Assembly (NCBI RefSeq): GCF_017315725.1
Contig: NZ_JAFLRG010000001.1
Coordinates: 434,001-498,000, forward strand
From: Trinickia acidisoli
GTDB lineage: Bacteria > Pseudomonadota > Gammaproteobacteria > Burkholderiales > Burkholderiaceae
DNA length: 64,000 nucleotides
Reading direction: 5' to 3'
Position numbers and translations under genes: made by a program. Each line of letters begins with the position of its first letter. Position 1 is the stretch's first letter. The notes beneath the pieces were generated by a model. That model had not been told where the DNA came from. It ran no database searches and worked only from the letters and a program-made list of their open reading frames with translations. Of the stretch, positions 8,228 through 18,337 are shown piece after piece.

Positions 8228-8424
8228 GCCGCCACCCCGCCCATAAGTTGTTCCAGAGCATTACTCGGCCAGGCGAGAAAGCGGTTCGGGAGTTTCACCG
8301 GGCGCACGCCGTGATAGCTGCCGGTTTCCATGTAGCGCTTGCGGATGGACTGCGGACGCACGGCCATCATCGAGGCGAGTTCCTCGGTCGTGAGGAACGG
8401 GCGGAGGGTATGCTGGAGATTCAT
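8224..8424 (-). CDS. Helix-turn-helix DNA-binding protein (AlpA/excisionase-like size)
   Basis: 66-residue small DNA-binding protein with a MerR/excisionase-like helix-turn-helix: FLTTEELASMMAVRPQSIRKRYMETGSYHGV, then an aromatic FLAWP segment. Likely roles are excisionase or regulator of the ATPase operon. ATG at 8424 is behind AAAGG; a GTG three codons upstream is possible. First gene of the HTH-ATPase pair. An inverted repeat (8427-8434 with 8459-8466) lies immediately upstream. Confidence 0.75.
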   Translation of the reverse strand: MNLQHTLRPFLTTEELASMMAVRPQSIRKRYMETGSYHGVRPVKLPNRFLAWPSNALEQLMGGVAA

Positions 8425-8426
8425 CT

Positions 8427-8466
8427 GTATCACCTTTCGCCGTTTGGCGTTTCGTTAGGGTGATAC
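8427..8466. promoter_or_regulatory. Inverted repeat upstream of the HTH gene
   Basis: GTATCACC at 8427-8434 and its perfect complement GGTGATAC at 8459-8466 straddle the leader of the HTH gene. Probably an operator, perhaps autoregulatory. A second palindrome, TCCCCCAACTTGGGGGA, is at 8510-8526. Confidence 0.45.
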
Positions 8467-8543
8467 GCATTAGATTTACCCCTATACCGTCCCCCACAAG
8501 CGTCCCCGTTCCCCCAACTTGGGGGAGACGGGCACGGGGGACA

Positions 8544-9519
8544 CTACCGGGCGTCGGCGATTTCCTTGTTGCGCCTCAATCGCTCCCACGCCTTGTCGAA
8601 CGTCGTGGAGCCTTGCCAGTTCAGGGTTTTGCGAACCTCGGCCTTCACACCTGGCTGCCCGGCGGGGGATTTACGCAAGCTCAGTGGGTCATGTCCGAGT
8701 TCCGCTAGAACCCTCAGAATTTCCTGTTCCTGGAAGGCTTGTTGCTGCAAGGGGCGGGGCGTAATGCCCGGCTCCGATGCCCGAGCACCTCCTGCGCTAG
8801 TCTCGCCCGCAGCGACCGCGACAAGTTCGGCGGCGGGCGCTTCGAGCGGCCACGCGTAGCCGTGCCGCGCGCACCAAGAGCGAATATCGGCATGCGAGAG
8901 CATCTGCTTGCCGGAAATCGTCGCCGCAATCTCCGTGCGCTCGACGCCATCGGTCACGGCAGCCTTCCATTTCCAGAACACGTCGTCGTATGCAGGCGAC
9001 TGAAGCCCGGCATCACTCGTGCCGGCGATAAGAATGGTGGCGGCCCGGTAGGGCGAAATCCACGCTTGGCCGTCGGTAAGCGCGTATCCATTCCGGCACA
9101 TACCGCCCGTCTGGAAACCGCCGCCAGTCCGAATCCGTCTCGTCCGGCCGCACGACGGCGACATCGTGGCGCAATAGAAAGGGATAGATGTCCGCCGTGT
9201 AGAAGCCGATGCGCTCGAACAGGGGCTGCGCATCGTCGTTCGGCGTGCCGTCCGCATTGAACAGTGTTCGCTGGTCAGCAAAGAGACGAAGCTGACTGAG
9301 CAGCTTCAAGCGTGCGTCCATGTCCAAGGGAAGTATGACGCCCGATGCGTCACGGGAGCGGATGTCGTTGATGCCAGTCAAGTCGGCTTCTAGGGCCGAA
9401 ACTAGATAACCAGCCGCCTCGTACACTATGGCCGTTTCCGCCTGGCCGATTTGCCCGAATAGCTCCCACAAACTGATGAATTGCCCGCTGTCTTTCGACC
9501 GGTTTTCCGCGTCACGCAC
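8544..9519 (-). pseudogene. Hypothetical element protein split by a frameshift
   Basis: Two overlapping frames make one protein. The 5' part starts at a GTG (9519) behind GAGAGG and runs to VPEWIR near 9085; the natural continuation (LTDGQAWISPYR, then SPAYDDVFWKWKAAV) is in the next frame and runs to 8544. Removing one base in the GCGCTT run at about 9080-9085 joins the halves. About 320 residues would result. I do not recognise the family; the C-terminal part has a helical KSPAGQPGVKAEVRK region. Either a true mutation, a sequencing error, or (less likely) programmed frameshifting. Same direction as the HTH-ATPase pair. Confidence 0.65.
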
Positions 9520-9765
9520 GTTTTCCTCTCATCCTGCTTTGTATAATCCGTTTGAACTTGGCCAGCATGACCAGCTTCGGCAGCTTGGACAAGTTGGCCG
9601 ACATGGCCAAGAAGTCCTATATCGGCAGCTACCCGCATTTCGTGAAGCCTCGCCGCCATCGGGCATGACAGAGGTCCGGGCCATGCGCCTCGATGCAGTA
9701 TCAGCATGACGAGTCCAATGCGATGAGACTATCATCCTGGACGATTCCCATATTCCGTCCTACCA
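9520..9765. other. Divergent gap before the RM operon
   Basis: Separates the leftward maintenance genes from hsdM. TATAAT at 9542-9547 is a plausible -10 box for hsdM but no clear -35 is seen. TTGGCC words occur at 9558 and 9594. A 33-codon frame (9567-9668, plus) lacks a ribosome site and I do not call it. Confidence 0.45.
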
Positions 9766-11352
9766 GTGAACCAAGACCTGAAGAAAACCCTCTGGGCCGC
9801 CGCCGACAAGCTGCGCTCATCGATGGATGCCGCCGAATACAAGCACATCGTGCTCGGCCTGATTTTCCTCAAATACATCTCCGATGCGTTCGATGAGCGC
9901 CGCGCGCAGCTCGCGGCGGCGTTTGGCAACCAGGAGGACGACCTGTATCTGCCCGACGCGACCGACCATGCTGAAGCGCTGGAAGAGCGCGATTACTACA
10001 CGATGGCCAACGTGTTCTGGGTGCCGGCGTCCGCGCGTTGGGAATCCATCCGCGCGCAAGCCAAGCAGCCGGACATCGGCGTGCGGATTGATTCGGCACT
10101 GGAAGCTATCGAGGCCGATAACAAGCGGCTCAAAGGCATCCTCGACAAGCGTTTCGGTCGCACGCAGCTCGAGCCGGGCAAGCTTGGCGAACTGGTGGAC
10201 TTGATTTCGACGGTCGGTTTCGGCGAGGGCCATCACGCGAAAGACTTGCTCGGCGAGGTGTACGAATACTTCCTCGGCCAGTTCGCGACGGCCGAAGGCA
10301 AGAAAGGCGGACAGTTCTACACGCCGGCCTCAGTGGTGCGCGTGCTGGTCGAGGTGCTGGCCCCGCACGAGGGACGCGTGTATGACCCCTGCTGTGGTTC
10401 GGGCGGCATGTTCGTGCAGTCCGAGAAGTTTATCGAGTCGCACGGCGGCAAGGCGGACGACATCAGCATCTACGGCCAGGAAGCGAACCCGACCACCTGG
10501 CGGCTGGTGGCGATGAACCTGGCGATTCGCGGCTTCGCGGCTGACCTCGGCAAGGAACCGGCCGATACCTTCCATCGTGACCAGCATCCCGACCTACGTG
10601 CCGACTACGTGCTTGCCAATCCGCCGTTCAATATCAGCGATTGGGGCGGTGAGCGGCTGGCCGACGACCGGCGCTGGACCTATGGCGTGCCGCCGGCCGG
10701 CAACGCGAATTATGCGTGGTTGCAACATATCCTGCATCACCTGAGTCCGCGCGGGCAGGCGGGCGTGGTGCTGGCCAACGGCAGCATGTCCAGCGCGCAG
10801 AGCGGCGAAGGCGAGATTCGCCGCGCGATGGTCGAGGCCGGCGTGGTCGATGTGATGGTCGCATTGCCGCCGCAGCTTTTCTTCAATACGCAGATTCCGG
10901 CGTGCCTGTGGTTCCTCGCAAAGGACAAGAGCGGGACGCCGGTTCCTGGTGGCAAGCCGAGCCGCGACCGGCGCGGCGAGGTGCTATTCATCGACGCGCG
11001 CAAGCTCGGGCGGATGGAATCGCGCGTGTTGCGCGTGTTCGATGACGAGGACATCGCGCGTATCGCGTCAACAGTGCATCGCTGGCGTGCGGATGGCGAG
11101 GATGGGGCCGACGAGCCGTATTCCGATGTGTCGGGATTCTGCCGGTCGGTGCAGGTGGCCGAGATTGCGGAGCATGGCTACGTGCTCACGCCGGGCCGCT
11201 ACGTTGGTGCTGAAGAAATAGAAGATGACGACGAGGCGTTCGGCGAGAAGATGGAACGTTTGACCGTGCAGCTTGCCGAGCAGATGGCGAAAGGGGCGGA
11301 ACTGGATGCGGTGATTCGCGAAAAACTGGAGGGGCTGGGATATGCAGTCTAA
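9766..11352 (+). CDS. hsdM: Type I restriction-modification system, methyltransferase subunit
   Basis: N6-adenine methyltransferase subunit of a type I RM complex. N-terminal helical HsdM domain ([19 protein letters not shown]) is followed by the MTase core with motif [11 protein letters not shown] near residue 207 and the catalytic motif IV NPPF near 285. 528 residues, normal length. GTG start at 9766; no strong ribosome site is seen. Its end overlaps hsdS by 11 nt, indicating translational coupling in an hsdM-hsdS-hsdR operon. Confidence 0.95.
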   Translation: MNQDLKKTLWAAADKLRSSMDAAEYKHIVLGLIFLKYISDAFDERRAQLAAAFGNQEDDLYLPDATDHAEALEERDYYTMANVFWVPASARWESIRAQAKQPDIGVRIDSALEAIEADNKRLKGILDKRFGRTQLEPGKLGELVDLISTVGFGEGHHAKDLLGEVYEYFLGQFATAEGKKGGQFYTPASVVRVLVEVLAPHEGRVYDPCCGSGGMFVQSEKFIESHGGKADDISIYGQEANPTTWRLVAMNLAIRGFAADLGKEPADTFHRDQHPDLRADYVLANPPFNISDWGGERLADDRRWTYGVPPAGNANYAWLQHILHHLSPRGQAGVVLANGSMSSAQSGEGEIRRAMVEAGVVDVMVALPPQLFFNTQIPACLWFLAKDKSGTPVPGGKPSRDRRGEVLFIDARKLGRMESRVLRVFDDEDIARIASTVHRWRADGEDGADEPYSDVSGFCRSVQVAEIAEHGYVLTPGRYVGAEEIEDDDEAFGEKMERLTVQLAEQMAKGAELDAVIREKLEGLGYAV

Positions 11353-12652
11353 TGCCCGCCCTCTGCGTGAGTTGTGTAGCCTGATTGTTGACTGTCCACA
11401 TAGCACACCAGTATGGACTGATGCAGGCTACATTGTCATTCGAAACCAGAATATTAAGGGTGGTCGACTAGACTTATCGTCCCCATCATTCACGGATGCC
11501 TTGCATTTTGCGCACCGGATACGTCGAGCAAAACCTCGGGAAGGCGACATCGTATTTACCAGAGAAGCTCCGATGGGAGAGGTGTGCATGATTCCTCGGG
11601 GGCTGGAGTGCTGCGTTGGTCAGCGACAAGTGTTGCTCCGACCAAACCCGACGATGGTCGATGGACGCTATTTACTCTATGCGCTGCAATCTCCACAAGT
11701 TCAGCACGAAATCGGCTGGAACGAGGGGACTGGGTCAACGGTAAGCAATGTACGTATCCCTGTTCTCGAAGCGCTCAGAATTCCAACTCCACCTGTTGGG
11801 GTTCAGCAGGGAATCGGTGAATTGCTGGGTGTTCTTGATGACCGCATCGACCTCCTGCGCCAAACGAACGCCACTCTGGAATCAATCGCCCAAACCCTGT
11901 TCAAAAGCTGGTTCATCGACTTTGACCCGGTTCGAGCAAAGGCCGAAGGCCGCGAGCCGGAAGGCATGGACGCCAATACGGCTGCGCTATTTCCTGATTC
12001 GGTCGAGGATTCGGCGTTGGGTGAAATTCCAAAGGGATGGCAAGCCATTACTCTGGGCGAGGCATTCGAGTTGAACCCATCTCGCTCGCTGAAAAAAGGG
12101 GGAGACGCCACATATTTGGAAATGGCAAATGCTTCAACGACCGGTCATCGTCCATTGGAGCATGTTGATACGCGACCGTTCGGCTCTGGTTGCAAATTTA
12201 GAAACGGGGATGCGCTGCTGGCGAAAATTACCCCATGTCTGGAAAATGGAAAATCAGCATTTGTCGATTTTCTTGGGGAAAACGAAGTGGGTTGGGGTTC
12301 AACAGAATTTATCGTGTTGCATTCACGACCGAAGTTTCCGAAATACTGCGCATATTTGCTGGCTAGGTACGAACCATTTCGGCAGTTTGCCATTCAGGCG
12401 ATGACGGGAACGAGTGGCCGACAACGTATAGACCTGTCGCGCCTGATGCAATTCCCGCTTGCCGCCCCCCCAGATGAGCGTATTGCCGTCGCCACTGAGA
12501 CGGTGTTTGGCAATATACAAACTCGTATCGCAGCAAACGACAATCAGGCAAAAACGCTCGCGGCATTACGTGATGCGCTATTGCCCGGCCTAATTTCTGG
12601 CAAACTCCGCCTCTCCCAAGCCGAGGCGCAATTGAACGAGGCACTTGCATGA
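11342..12652 (+). CDS. hsdS: Type I restriction-modification system, specificity subunit
   Basis: DNA-recognition subunit that directs HsdM and HsdR. 436 residues in two half-repeats, each with a target-recognition domain followed by a conserved helix: [33 protein letters not shown] after the first and [33 protein letters not shown] after the second. Base composition is visibly more AT-rich than the flanking hsdM and hsdR, as is common for exchangeable specificity genes. Overlaps hsdM by 11 nt and hsdR by 4 nt. Confidence 0.94.
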   Translation: MQSNARPLRELCSLIVDCPHSTPVWTDAGYIVIRNQNIKGGRLDLSSPSFTDALHFAHRIRRAKPREGDIVFTREAPMGEVCMIPRGLECCVGQRQVLLRPNPTMVDGRYLLYALQSPQVQHEIGWNEGTGSTVSNVRIPVLEALRIPTPPVGVQQGIGELLGVLDDRIDLLRQTNATLESIAQTLFKSWFIDFDPVRAKAEGREPEGMDANTAALFPDSVEDSALGEIPKGWQAITLGEAFELNPSRSLKKGGDATYLEMANASTTGHRPLEHVDTRPFGSGCKFRNGDALLAKITPCLENGKSAFVDFLGENEVGWGSTEFIVLHSRPKFPKYCAYLLARYEPFRQFAIQAMTGTSGRQRIDLSRLMQFPLAAPPDERIAVATETVFGNIQTRIAANDNQAKTLAALRDALLPGLISGKLRLSQAEAQLNEALA

Positions 12653-15600
12653 GCGTCATCAGCGAGGATGCAGTCGAACAGGCCATGCTCGGCTGGCTGG
12701 TCGACCTCGGCTGGCAAACCGCCCACGGCCCCGACATTTCCCCGCCCGACAGTAAGACGCCCGGCACCGAACGCGACACGTACCGCGATGTCGTCCTGCG
12801 TCATCGCCTGGCTACCGCCGTTGCGAAGCTCAACCCTCATATCCCGCCCGGCGCTCGCGACGACGCGCTGCGCCATGTGCTGAACCCGAACGTCCCCGGC
12901 CTCGTCAATGCCAATCGCCAGCTCTACCGCTGGCTGGTCGATGGCGTGCCGGTCGAGTTCCAGAAGGATGGCGAGACGCGCGGCGACCGCGTACGCCTCG
13001 CCGATTTCTCTGACGCGGCCGCGAACGACTGGCTGGCCGTCAACCAGTTCAGCATCCAGGGCGCGAAGAAAACCCGCCGTCCCGATGTCGTGCTGTTCCT
13101 CAACGGTCTACCGATTGTCGTGGTCGAACTGAAGAACCCCGGCGACCAGAATGCAGACATCTGGGGCGCATGGAATCAGCTTCAGGCTTACCAGGAAGAC
13201 ATTCCCGAGCTGTTCCACACCAATGCGATACAGGTTATCTCGGACGGCACCACGGCCCGCATGGGTTCGCTCACGTCGAGCAAGGAACGCTTCCTAGCTT
13301 GGCGTACCATCGACGGCCGAGAAACCGACCCGCTTGGCGCGATGCGCGAACTCGAAACACTCACGCGCGGTCTGTTCCGCCGCGACTACCTGCTCGACTA
13401 CCTGCACCACTTCATCCTGTTCGAGGACGAAGGCGCGCTCGTCAAAAAGATTGCCGCGTACCACCAGTTTCACGCGGTACGCGCTGTGGTCGATAGCGTG
13501 CTGCACGCCTCGGCCCCCGGCGGTTCGCGCAAGGGCGGCGTCGTCTGGCATACGCAGGGCGCGGGTAAGAGCATCGAAATGACCTGCCTGGCCGGTGCAC
13601 TAATGGCCAGTGCGGAGATGCAGAACCCGACTCTCTTGGTCGTCACTGACCGCAACGACCTGGACAACCAGCTTTTCGGTGTGTTCGCCGGAGCCAGCGA
13701 GTTGCTTCGTGAAACGCCGGTGCAGGCTGATACGCGTACCGAACTGCGCCGCCTGCTCGCCAATCGCCCGTCCGGTGGCATCATTTTCACGACCATTCAG
13801 AAGTTCACGCCCGGCGAGGACGAGGACACATTTCCGGTGCTCTCCGAACGGCACAATATCGTCGTTATCTGCGACGAAGCGCACCGCAGCCAGTACGGTT
13901 TCGATGCGCGCCTGACGGACGCTGGCAAGGACGGCGCGTCATCGGCCAGTTCGGCTGTGCGCTACGGCTATGCGCAGTACCTGCGCGATGCGCTGCCCGG
14001 TGCCACCTTCGTGGCGTTCACTGGCACGCCGGTTTCGCTCGACGACCGCGATACGCGCGCCGTGTTCGGCGATTACGTCCATGTGTACGACATCGAGCAG
14101 GCCGTGAAGGATGGCGCGACAGTGCCGATTTACTACGAAAGCCGCTTGGCTGCGCTGGAGCTGAAAGAGGCCGACACCGACGACCTCGACGACCAGGTGG
14201 ACGAACTGACCGAAGACGAGGCCAACGACGAATCGAAGGTCGCCACGCTGCGCCGATGGGCCGCTCTGGAGAAGATTGTCGGTGCGCCGCCGCGTGTCCA
14301 AATAATCGCTGCTGATATTGTGGCCCACTTCGAGAATCGCTTGGCCGCGCTGGACGGCAAGGCGATGGTGGTCGCGATGAGTCGCGACATCTGCGTGCAT
14401 CTGTATAACGCTATCGTTGCGCTGCGTCCCGAGTGGCATAGCGACGACCCGATGCAGGGCGTTATCAAAGTCGTGATGACAGGCTCGGCGTCCGACAAGG
14501 CGTTGCTCAAGCCGCACATCTACCCGAAGGACATTCGTAAAAAACTCGAACTCCGGTACAAGGACACGTCCGACCCGTTCAAGCTTGTTATCGTGCGCGA
14601 TATGTGGCTCACGGGCTTTGATGCGCCGTGCATGCACACCATGTACATCGACAAGCCGATGAAGGGCCATAACCTGATGCAGGCCATCGCGCGCGTCAAC
14701 CGGGTCTTCAAAGACAAGCCGGGTGGCTTGGTGGTCGATTACATCGGCATTGCGAACGAGCTGAAAGCGGCGCTGGCGACTTACACGCAGGCCAACGGAC
14801 GCGGCCGGCCGACCATCGACGCGCGCGAAGCGCTGGCCGTGTTGATGGAAAAGATGGACGTGTTGCACGACTTGCTGCACGGCGTCGATTACGCGGCGTT
14901 CCGCACCCAGGCATGGCAACTGTTGCCGGCCGTAGCTGACCACGTGCTCGGGCAGAAGGACGGTAAGAAACGCTTCGCGGATGCTGTCCTGGCTGCGGGC
15001 CAGGCGTTCGCGCTCTGCTGCACGCTCGATGCAGCGCTCCAGTACCGGGACGAGCTGGCCTTTCTTCAGGCGGTCAAGGCCGCCATCGCCAAGAGCGAGA
15101 ACGTCAACAAAACGCTGACCGACGAGCAGAAGGAACACGCGCTGCGGCAAATCATCAGCAGCGTGGTGGTCAGCGACGAGGTCATCGACATCTTCTCGGC
15201 GGCAGGGTTGAAGCGGCCGGACATTGGAGTGCTGTCCGACGCCTTCTTGGATGACGTGCGGCACATGAAGCAGCGCAACCTCGCGGTAGAACTCCTTGAG
15301 CGTCTGCTGAAAGACCAAATCAAGTCGCGCTTCAAAACCAACATAGTGCAGAGTGCGAAGTTCTCGGAACTGTTGCAGCAGAGTCTGACGCGTTACAACA
15401 ATCGAGCGGTGCAGACTTCGCAGGTCATCGAAGAGCTTATCGCCATGGCCAAACAGTTCCAGGAAGCCGCCGAGCGCGGCGAGCGCCTGGGACTGAACAG
15501 CGACGAGATGGCCTTTTACGATGCGCTCGCAACCAACGAGGCGGCGGTGCGCGAACTCGGCGACGACACGCTCAAGAAAATCGCGGTCGAGCTGGTCGCG

Positions 15601-15780
15601 AGGCTGCGCGGCTCGGTCACGGTCGATTGGGCGAAGCGAGAAACCGTGCGCGCGAAGCTGCGCGTGATGGTCAAAACGCTACTCAAGCGCTACAAGTATC
15701 CGCCCGACCGGCAAGAGGAAGCGACGGATACGGTGCTGTCCCAGGCGGAAATGCTATCGGCGGATTGGGTAGCCGCCTGA
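12649..15780 (+). CDS. hsdR: Type I restriction-modification system, restriction subunit
   Basis: Translocating endonuclease subunit of the type I complex. A PD-(D/E)xK nuclease site is seen as RPDVVLF...VVVELK near residues 144-163. The SF2 motor follows with HTQGAGKS near 300, [11 protein letters not shown] near 408, AFTGTP near 460 and [18 protein letters not shown] motif VI. The long C-terminal helical region binds the MTase core. 1043 residues, typical. ATG overlaps the hsdS stop by 4 nt. The operon appears intact, so the element should confer restriction. Confidence 0.95.
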   Translation: MSVISEDAVEQAMLGWLVDLGWQTAHGPDISPPDSKTPGTERDTYRDVVLRHRLATAVAKLNPHIPPGARDDALRHVLNPNVPGLVNANRQLYRWLVDGVPVEFQKDGETRGDRVRLADFSDAAANDWLAVNQFSIQGAKKTRRPDVVLFLNGLPIVVVELKNPGDQNADIWGAWNQLQAYQEDIPELFHTNAIQVISDGTTARMGSLTSSKERFLAWRTIDGRETDPLGAMRELETLTRGLFRRDYLLDYLHHFILFEDEGALVKKIAAYHQFHAVRAVVDSVLHASAPGGSRKGGVVWHTQGAGKSIEMTCLAGALMASAEMQNPTLLVVTDRNDLDNQLFGVFAGASELLRETPVQADTRTELRRLLANRPSGGIIFTTIQKFTPGEDEDTFPVLSERHNIVVICDEAHRSQYGFDARLTDAGKDGASSASSAVRYGYAQYLRDALPGATFVAFTGTPVSLDDRDTRAVFGDYVHVYDIEQAVKDGATVPIYYESRLAALELKEADTDDLDDQVDELTEDEANDESKVATLRRWAALEKIVGAPPRVQIIAADIVAHFENRLAALDGKAMVVAMSRDICVHLYNAIVALRPEWHSDDPMQGVIKVVMTGSASDKALLKPHIYPKDIRKKLELRYKDTSDPFKLVIVRDMWLTGFDAPCMHTMYIDKPMKGHNLMQAIARVNRVFKDKPGGLVVDYIGIANELKAALATYTQANGRGRPTIDAREALAVLMEKMDVLHDLLHGVDYAAFRTQAWQLLPAVADHVLGQKDGKKRFADAVLAAGQAFALCCTLDAALQYRDELAFLQAVKAAIAKSENVNKTLTDEQKEHALRQIISSVVVSDEVIDIFSAAGLKRPDIGVLSDAFLDDVRHMKQRNLAVELLERLLKDQIKSRFKTNIVQSAKFSELLQQSLTRYNNRAVQTSQVIEELIAMAKQFQEAAERGERLGLNSDEMAFYDALATNEAAVRELGDDTLKKIAVELVARLRGSVTVDWAKRETVRAKLRVMVKTLLKRYKYPPDRQEEATDTVLSQAEMLSADWVAA

Positions 15781-15832
15781 TATACCCGCATGACAGTTAT
15801 GGACCGTAGCGAAGCTTGTCACGGTGTCTAGG

Positions 15833-15876
15833 TTGGCCAACTTGGCCATGCTGAAAACATGGCCAAGTTGGGACAA
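15833..15876. terminator. Hairpin between hsdR and the antitoxin gene
   Basis: Perfect 12-bp arms (15839-15850, 15858-15869) with a 7-nt loop, widened imperfectly to 18 bp by outer TTGGCC/GGGACAA. It lies between convergent genes and may act as a terminator in both directions, although no T-run follows. The same TTGGCC word pair is at 7083-7097. Confidence 0.45.
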
Positions 15877-15909
15877 CATGCGCGTCCTCGTCCGGCGAGT
15901 GTGCCGCGA

Positions 15910-16275
15910 TTACGCTGTTGCCCTGGTTGCTCGAGGCGAGCGCCGCGCCCGAGTGGCAGAACGGGCTGGCGCTTTTTCTTCGGCTAGATGGTCAATGACC
16001 ACCGGCGGACGATTCGGAAACTGCGCCACCAGTTCCAGTTTTCCACCCATGCCTTCGATGTAGCGCCGTAGGGTCGAAAGGAGCATGTCGCTACGTTGTT
16101 CGAGGCGGGAAATGGTGTCCTGCCCGACGCCTAAAGCCTGGGCCAAATCGACCTGGGTTTTCTCGACCGCCTGTCGCAAGTCCTTCAAGGAGGCGAGTTC
16201 CTGCGCACGTCGCTCGATTTTCGCGCGACGTGCTGCGGGCAGTGCTGCCATCACATCATCGAGTTTTTTTGCCAT
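15910..16275 (-). CDS. XRE-family antitoxin (HigA-like)
   Basis: 121-residue antitoxin and repressor. The Cro/CI helix-turn-helix spans TQVDLAQALGVGQDTISRLEQRSDMLLSTLRRYIEGMGGKLEL, the classic HigA arrangement, followed by a basic Arg-rich tail. It overlaps the upstream toxin gene by 20 nt, so the toxin is translated first (higBA order). It probably represses its own promoter through the repeats at 16656-16735. Confidence 0.87.
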   Translation of the reverse strand: MAKKLDDVMAALPAARRAKIERRAQELASLKDLRQAVEKTQVDLAQALGVGQDTISRLEQRSDMLLSTLRRYIEGMGGKLELVAQFPNRPPVVIDHLAEEKAPARSATRARRSPRATRATA

Positions 16276-16657
16276 GCTTGCTCTCCGTTCCTTTCTCTGC
16301 TGCGAGCGAGGCTAGATGCTCATTGAACCGTCCATCGGCCACGGCAATCAGCCGCTTGTAAAATCGCTTCTGGTCAGCGCCGCCCTTGTCGCCACCTACC
16401 AATAAAATCACTTGTCGTTTGGGGTCGAAAGCGAAGGCAACCCGCCAGACGCCGTTGTCCCAACCGAAGCGCAGCTCCTTCATGTTGGTGTGTTGAGAGC
16501 CTTTGAGGCTATCAACGGTCGGTCGGCCAAGATTCGGGCCAAACTCACCAAGCAACCTCGCGTGGGCTAGCAGTTCGTCCTGCAAACCCTCTGGCAGTGC
16601 TTGGAACTCTGCGTCGAATGCGTCGTGAAACAGCACCGTCCAGTTCATGTTAGCCAT
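16256..16657 (-). CDS. RelE/HigB-like toxin (phage Gp49-like)
   Basis: 133-residue toxin of the HigB/Gp49 branch of the RelE superfamily, expected to be a ribosome-associated mRNA endonuclease. Supporting segments: HDAFDAEFQALPEGLQDELLAHARLLGEFGPNLG, then the VDSLKGSQHTNMKELRF strand and WRVAFAFDPKRQVILLVGGDKGG, ending in the FYKRLI helix. ATG at 16657 or an internal ATG at 16648 could start it; no good ribosome site. It lies directly downstream of a 16-bp repeat array and next to the integrase. Confidence 0.87.
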   Translation of the reverse strand: MANMNWTVLFHDAFDAEFQALPEGLQDELLAHARLLGEFGPNLGRPTVDSLKGSQHTNMKELRFGWDNGVWRVAFAFDPKRQVILLVGGDKGGADQKRFYKRLIAVADGRFNEHLASLAAEKGTESKHGKKTR

Positions 16658-16735
16658 TATGTATCAAAATCAATATGTATTCAATGTCATATGGTCTGAA
16701 CATCATATGTAGTCAGGGTCATATGCTGAAAATGA
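16656..16735. repeat. Five tandem 16-bp units ([N]ATATG at exact 16-bp spacing)
   Basis: ATTATG, AATATG, CATATG, CATATG and CATATG begin at 16656, 16672, 16688, 16704 and 16720, exactly 16 bp apart; units are related but not identical. The array covers the toxin start codon, the short gap and the last codons of the integrase. Likely a multi-site operator for the HigA-like repressor, or iterons bound by another element protein. Confidence 0.7.
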
Positions 16736-18103
16736 ATTCGAAGCCTGCTCCGGCTCGAAGTCGATACCAGCCTCTTTGAGCATCCAGGCCTCGATGCGCG
16801 CGTGCCACTTGCGCAGTAAGTCGAGCGGGCGGCGGCGGTAGTGCTTTTCTGTCAGAGCACTGGGCTTGTGCCCCTGAATTTGGGCCACGACCCCAGCGGG
16901 CACTTCTAGCCATTCGGCGAGCGTGCCGAACGAGCGACGTAGCCCTTGGAGGGTCATATGTGGCAGGCTTGCGGCTTCAATAGCAGCTTCATGTGCGAAG
17001 CGTGGTTCTTCGATGTGTCCGCTCTCAGATGCGTTGCTGAAAAACACCCACGGCGACGGTCGCCACGTCACGCCCTTCGCTTCCATCTTCCGCAACTGCT
17101 TGGGGCTCGGAGGTGTCTCGTTGAATCGCTTCAGTTCAAGGAGCAAAGAGCGGAAGTAGGGCGTCAGCGGAATGGTACGGGAGCCTTCTACTTTGTCGCG
17201 CAGCTTTATCTTGTTCCATTTCAAATCGACGCATTCCCAACGCAGTTCGGCCAGTTCTTCTCGGCGCGGGCCAGTGATGAGAACGCCTTGCAGATAAGCG
17301 GCAGCAACGGGGTTGGGCTGAGCGCGCACCGCCTTGAACCACGCGGGCAGTTGCTCGCGCTCAAGGCAGTCGCCTTCCGGCGTTTTCACGCTGGGCAGTA
17401 AAGCTGTGACTTTTTGGGATGAATAGCAGTCGTCTGGCAGCAGGGCTTTGAATTTTGCTTGACCATGGCACCAGCCAGCGAACGCTTTGAGCATGCGATA
17501 TGCGTAGGCAACGCTGGTCGGCCGGTCGGCAACTTCGCCTTCCATCCATGCCGCAATCGCGTCGCCGGTCATGTCGGATAGTTTCAGTGGCATCAGCGCG
17601 TACAGGGGCCCCTGGCTAGTCATCCCTTTTCCTCGCTTCTTCTTCTCGCCACCGGGCGCTGCTAGCTTGCGATGGTCTTCAATGTACTGCGTGCTGCGAG
17701 GGCGTTTCGTTTTCGGAGATGGCTTCGTTTCCAGGTCGGTCACATAAGCCGCCCACGCATCCGCGAAGGTTACGTCCTGGCGTTCGGCTTCGGCCTTTCG
17801 TGCGGCTAGGGCGGCGCGCTGGTCGGCGGCATCCTCTCGGGGGTCCTTACCTGCATCAATCAAGCGTTGCAGGCGGCGCGCTTCGTCCCGCGCATCGTCA
17901 ATGTCCCAATTCTTTGGCGAACCAATTGTGATTCGCATCGTCGCCCCGTTTAGCTTGCCCTGAAAGATGTAGGACTGCGCGCCCGCCCCGGTGGAGCGAA
18001 GGCCGAGGCCCGATGCGTTGCTGTCCCACAAAAAAGCCTGGAGCTTACCTGCCGGGCAGCTATGCCCGTTGACCCGCCCCACCGTGAAATTGACCTTGGC
18101 CAC
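16703..18103 (-). CDS. Tyrosine recombinase / integrase
   Basis: 466-residue P4-type integrase that would catalyse integration at and excision from tRNA-Thr. N-terminal Arm-binding DUF4102-like domain (residues ~1-95), a core-binding SAM-like domain (~110-220) and the catalytic domain. Catalytic residues seen are R280 (TGPRREELAELRW), H382 and R389 (HMTLQGLRRSF), H412 (GHKP) and Y422 (EKHYRRRP). Starts 183 nt inside attR, facing inward. Complete and apparently active. Confidence 0.93.
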   Translation of the reverse strand: MAKVNFTVGRVNGHSCPAGKLQAFLWDSNASGLGLRSTGAGAQSYIFQGKLNGATMRITIGSPKNWDIDDARDEARRLQRLIDAGKDPREDAADQRAALAARKAEAERQDVTFADAWAAYVTDLETKPSPKTKRPRSTQYIEDHRKLAAPGGEKKKRGKGMTSQGPLYALMPLKLSDMTGDAIAAWMEGEVADRPTSVAYAYRMLKAFAGWCHGQAKFKALLPDDCYSSQKVTALLPSVKTPEGDCLEREQLPAWFKAVRAQPNPVAAAYLQGVLITGPRREELAELRWECVDLKWNKIKLRDKVEGSRTIPLTPYFRSLLLELKRFNETPPSPKQLRKMEAKGVTWRPSPWVFFSNASESGHIEEPRFAHEAAIEAASLPHMTLQGLRRSFGTLAEWLEVPAGVVAQIQGHKPSALTEKHYRRRPLDLLRKWHARIEAWMLKEAGIDFEPEQASNSFSAYDPDYI

Positions 18104-18137
18104 CAGTGTTACCCTTTGGAAGAGCTACATGGAAATT

Positions 18138-18163
18138 CATGTAACCGCTATGTAACCGGATTT
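18138..18163 (+). repeat. Right arm-type repeat (GTAACC pair)
   Basis: 25 of 26 bases match 4395-4420 in the same orientation. Lies between the integrase start and attR, where it would overlap the int promoter. Candidate integrase arm site. Confidence 0.6.
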
Positions 18164-18184
18164 TGTGGTTCTAGGGTAATTTGT

Positions 18185-18268
18185 GTCAACGTCGATGAGA
18201 GTTGTGTTTTCGTGTATCCCTTGTATTTACTGGGTTCGGGGCGGTTTTCGGTATCCGAGTCAACGTCG
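18185..18268 (+). repeat. Two GTCAACGTCG words inside attR
   Basis: Copies at 18185-18194 and 18259-18268; a third is at the left end (4432-4441). Spacing and position suggest accessory protein sites for recombination. Confidence 0.45.
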
Positions 18269-18286
18269 GTAATTGTGAGATTTCGA

Positions 18287-18337
18287 TGATTTGTAATCAT
18301 CAGGTGGCGGGTTCGAGTCCTGCAGCCGGCACCATAT
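18287..18337 (+). repeat. attR: right 51-bp direct repeat (partial tRNA-Thr copy)
   Basis: Identical to 4291-4341. It contains only the 3' 48 nt of the tRNA, so it is not a functional gene; it marks the right end of the element. Confidence 0.95.

Noticed and set aside
9567..9668. A 33-codon frame before hsdM
   Set aside because: No ribosome site and no way to judge coding; mentioned only in the gap entry.
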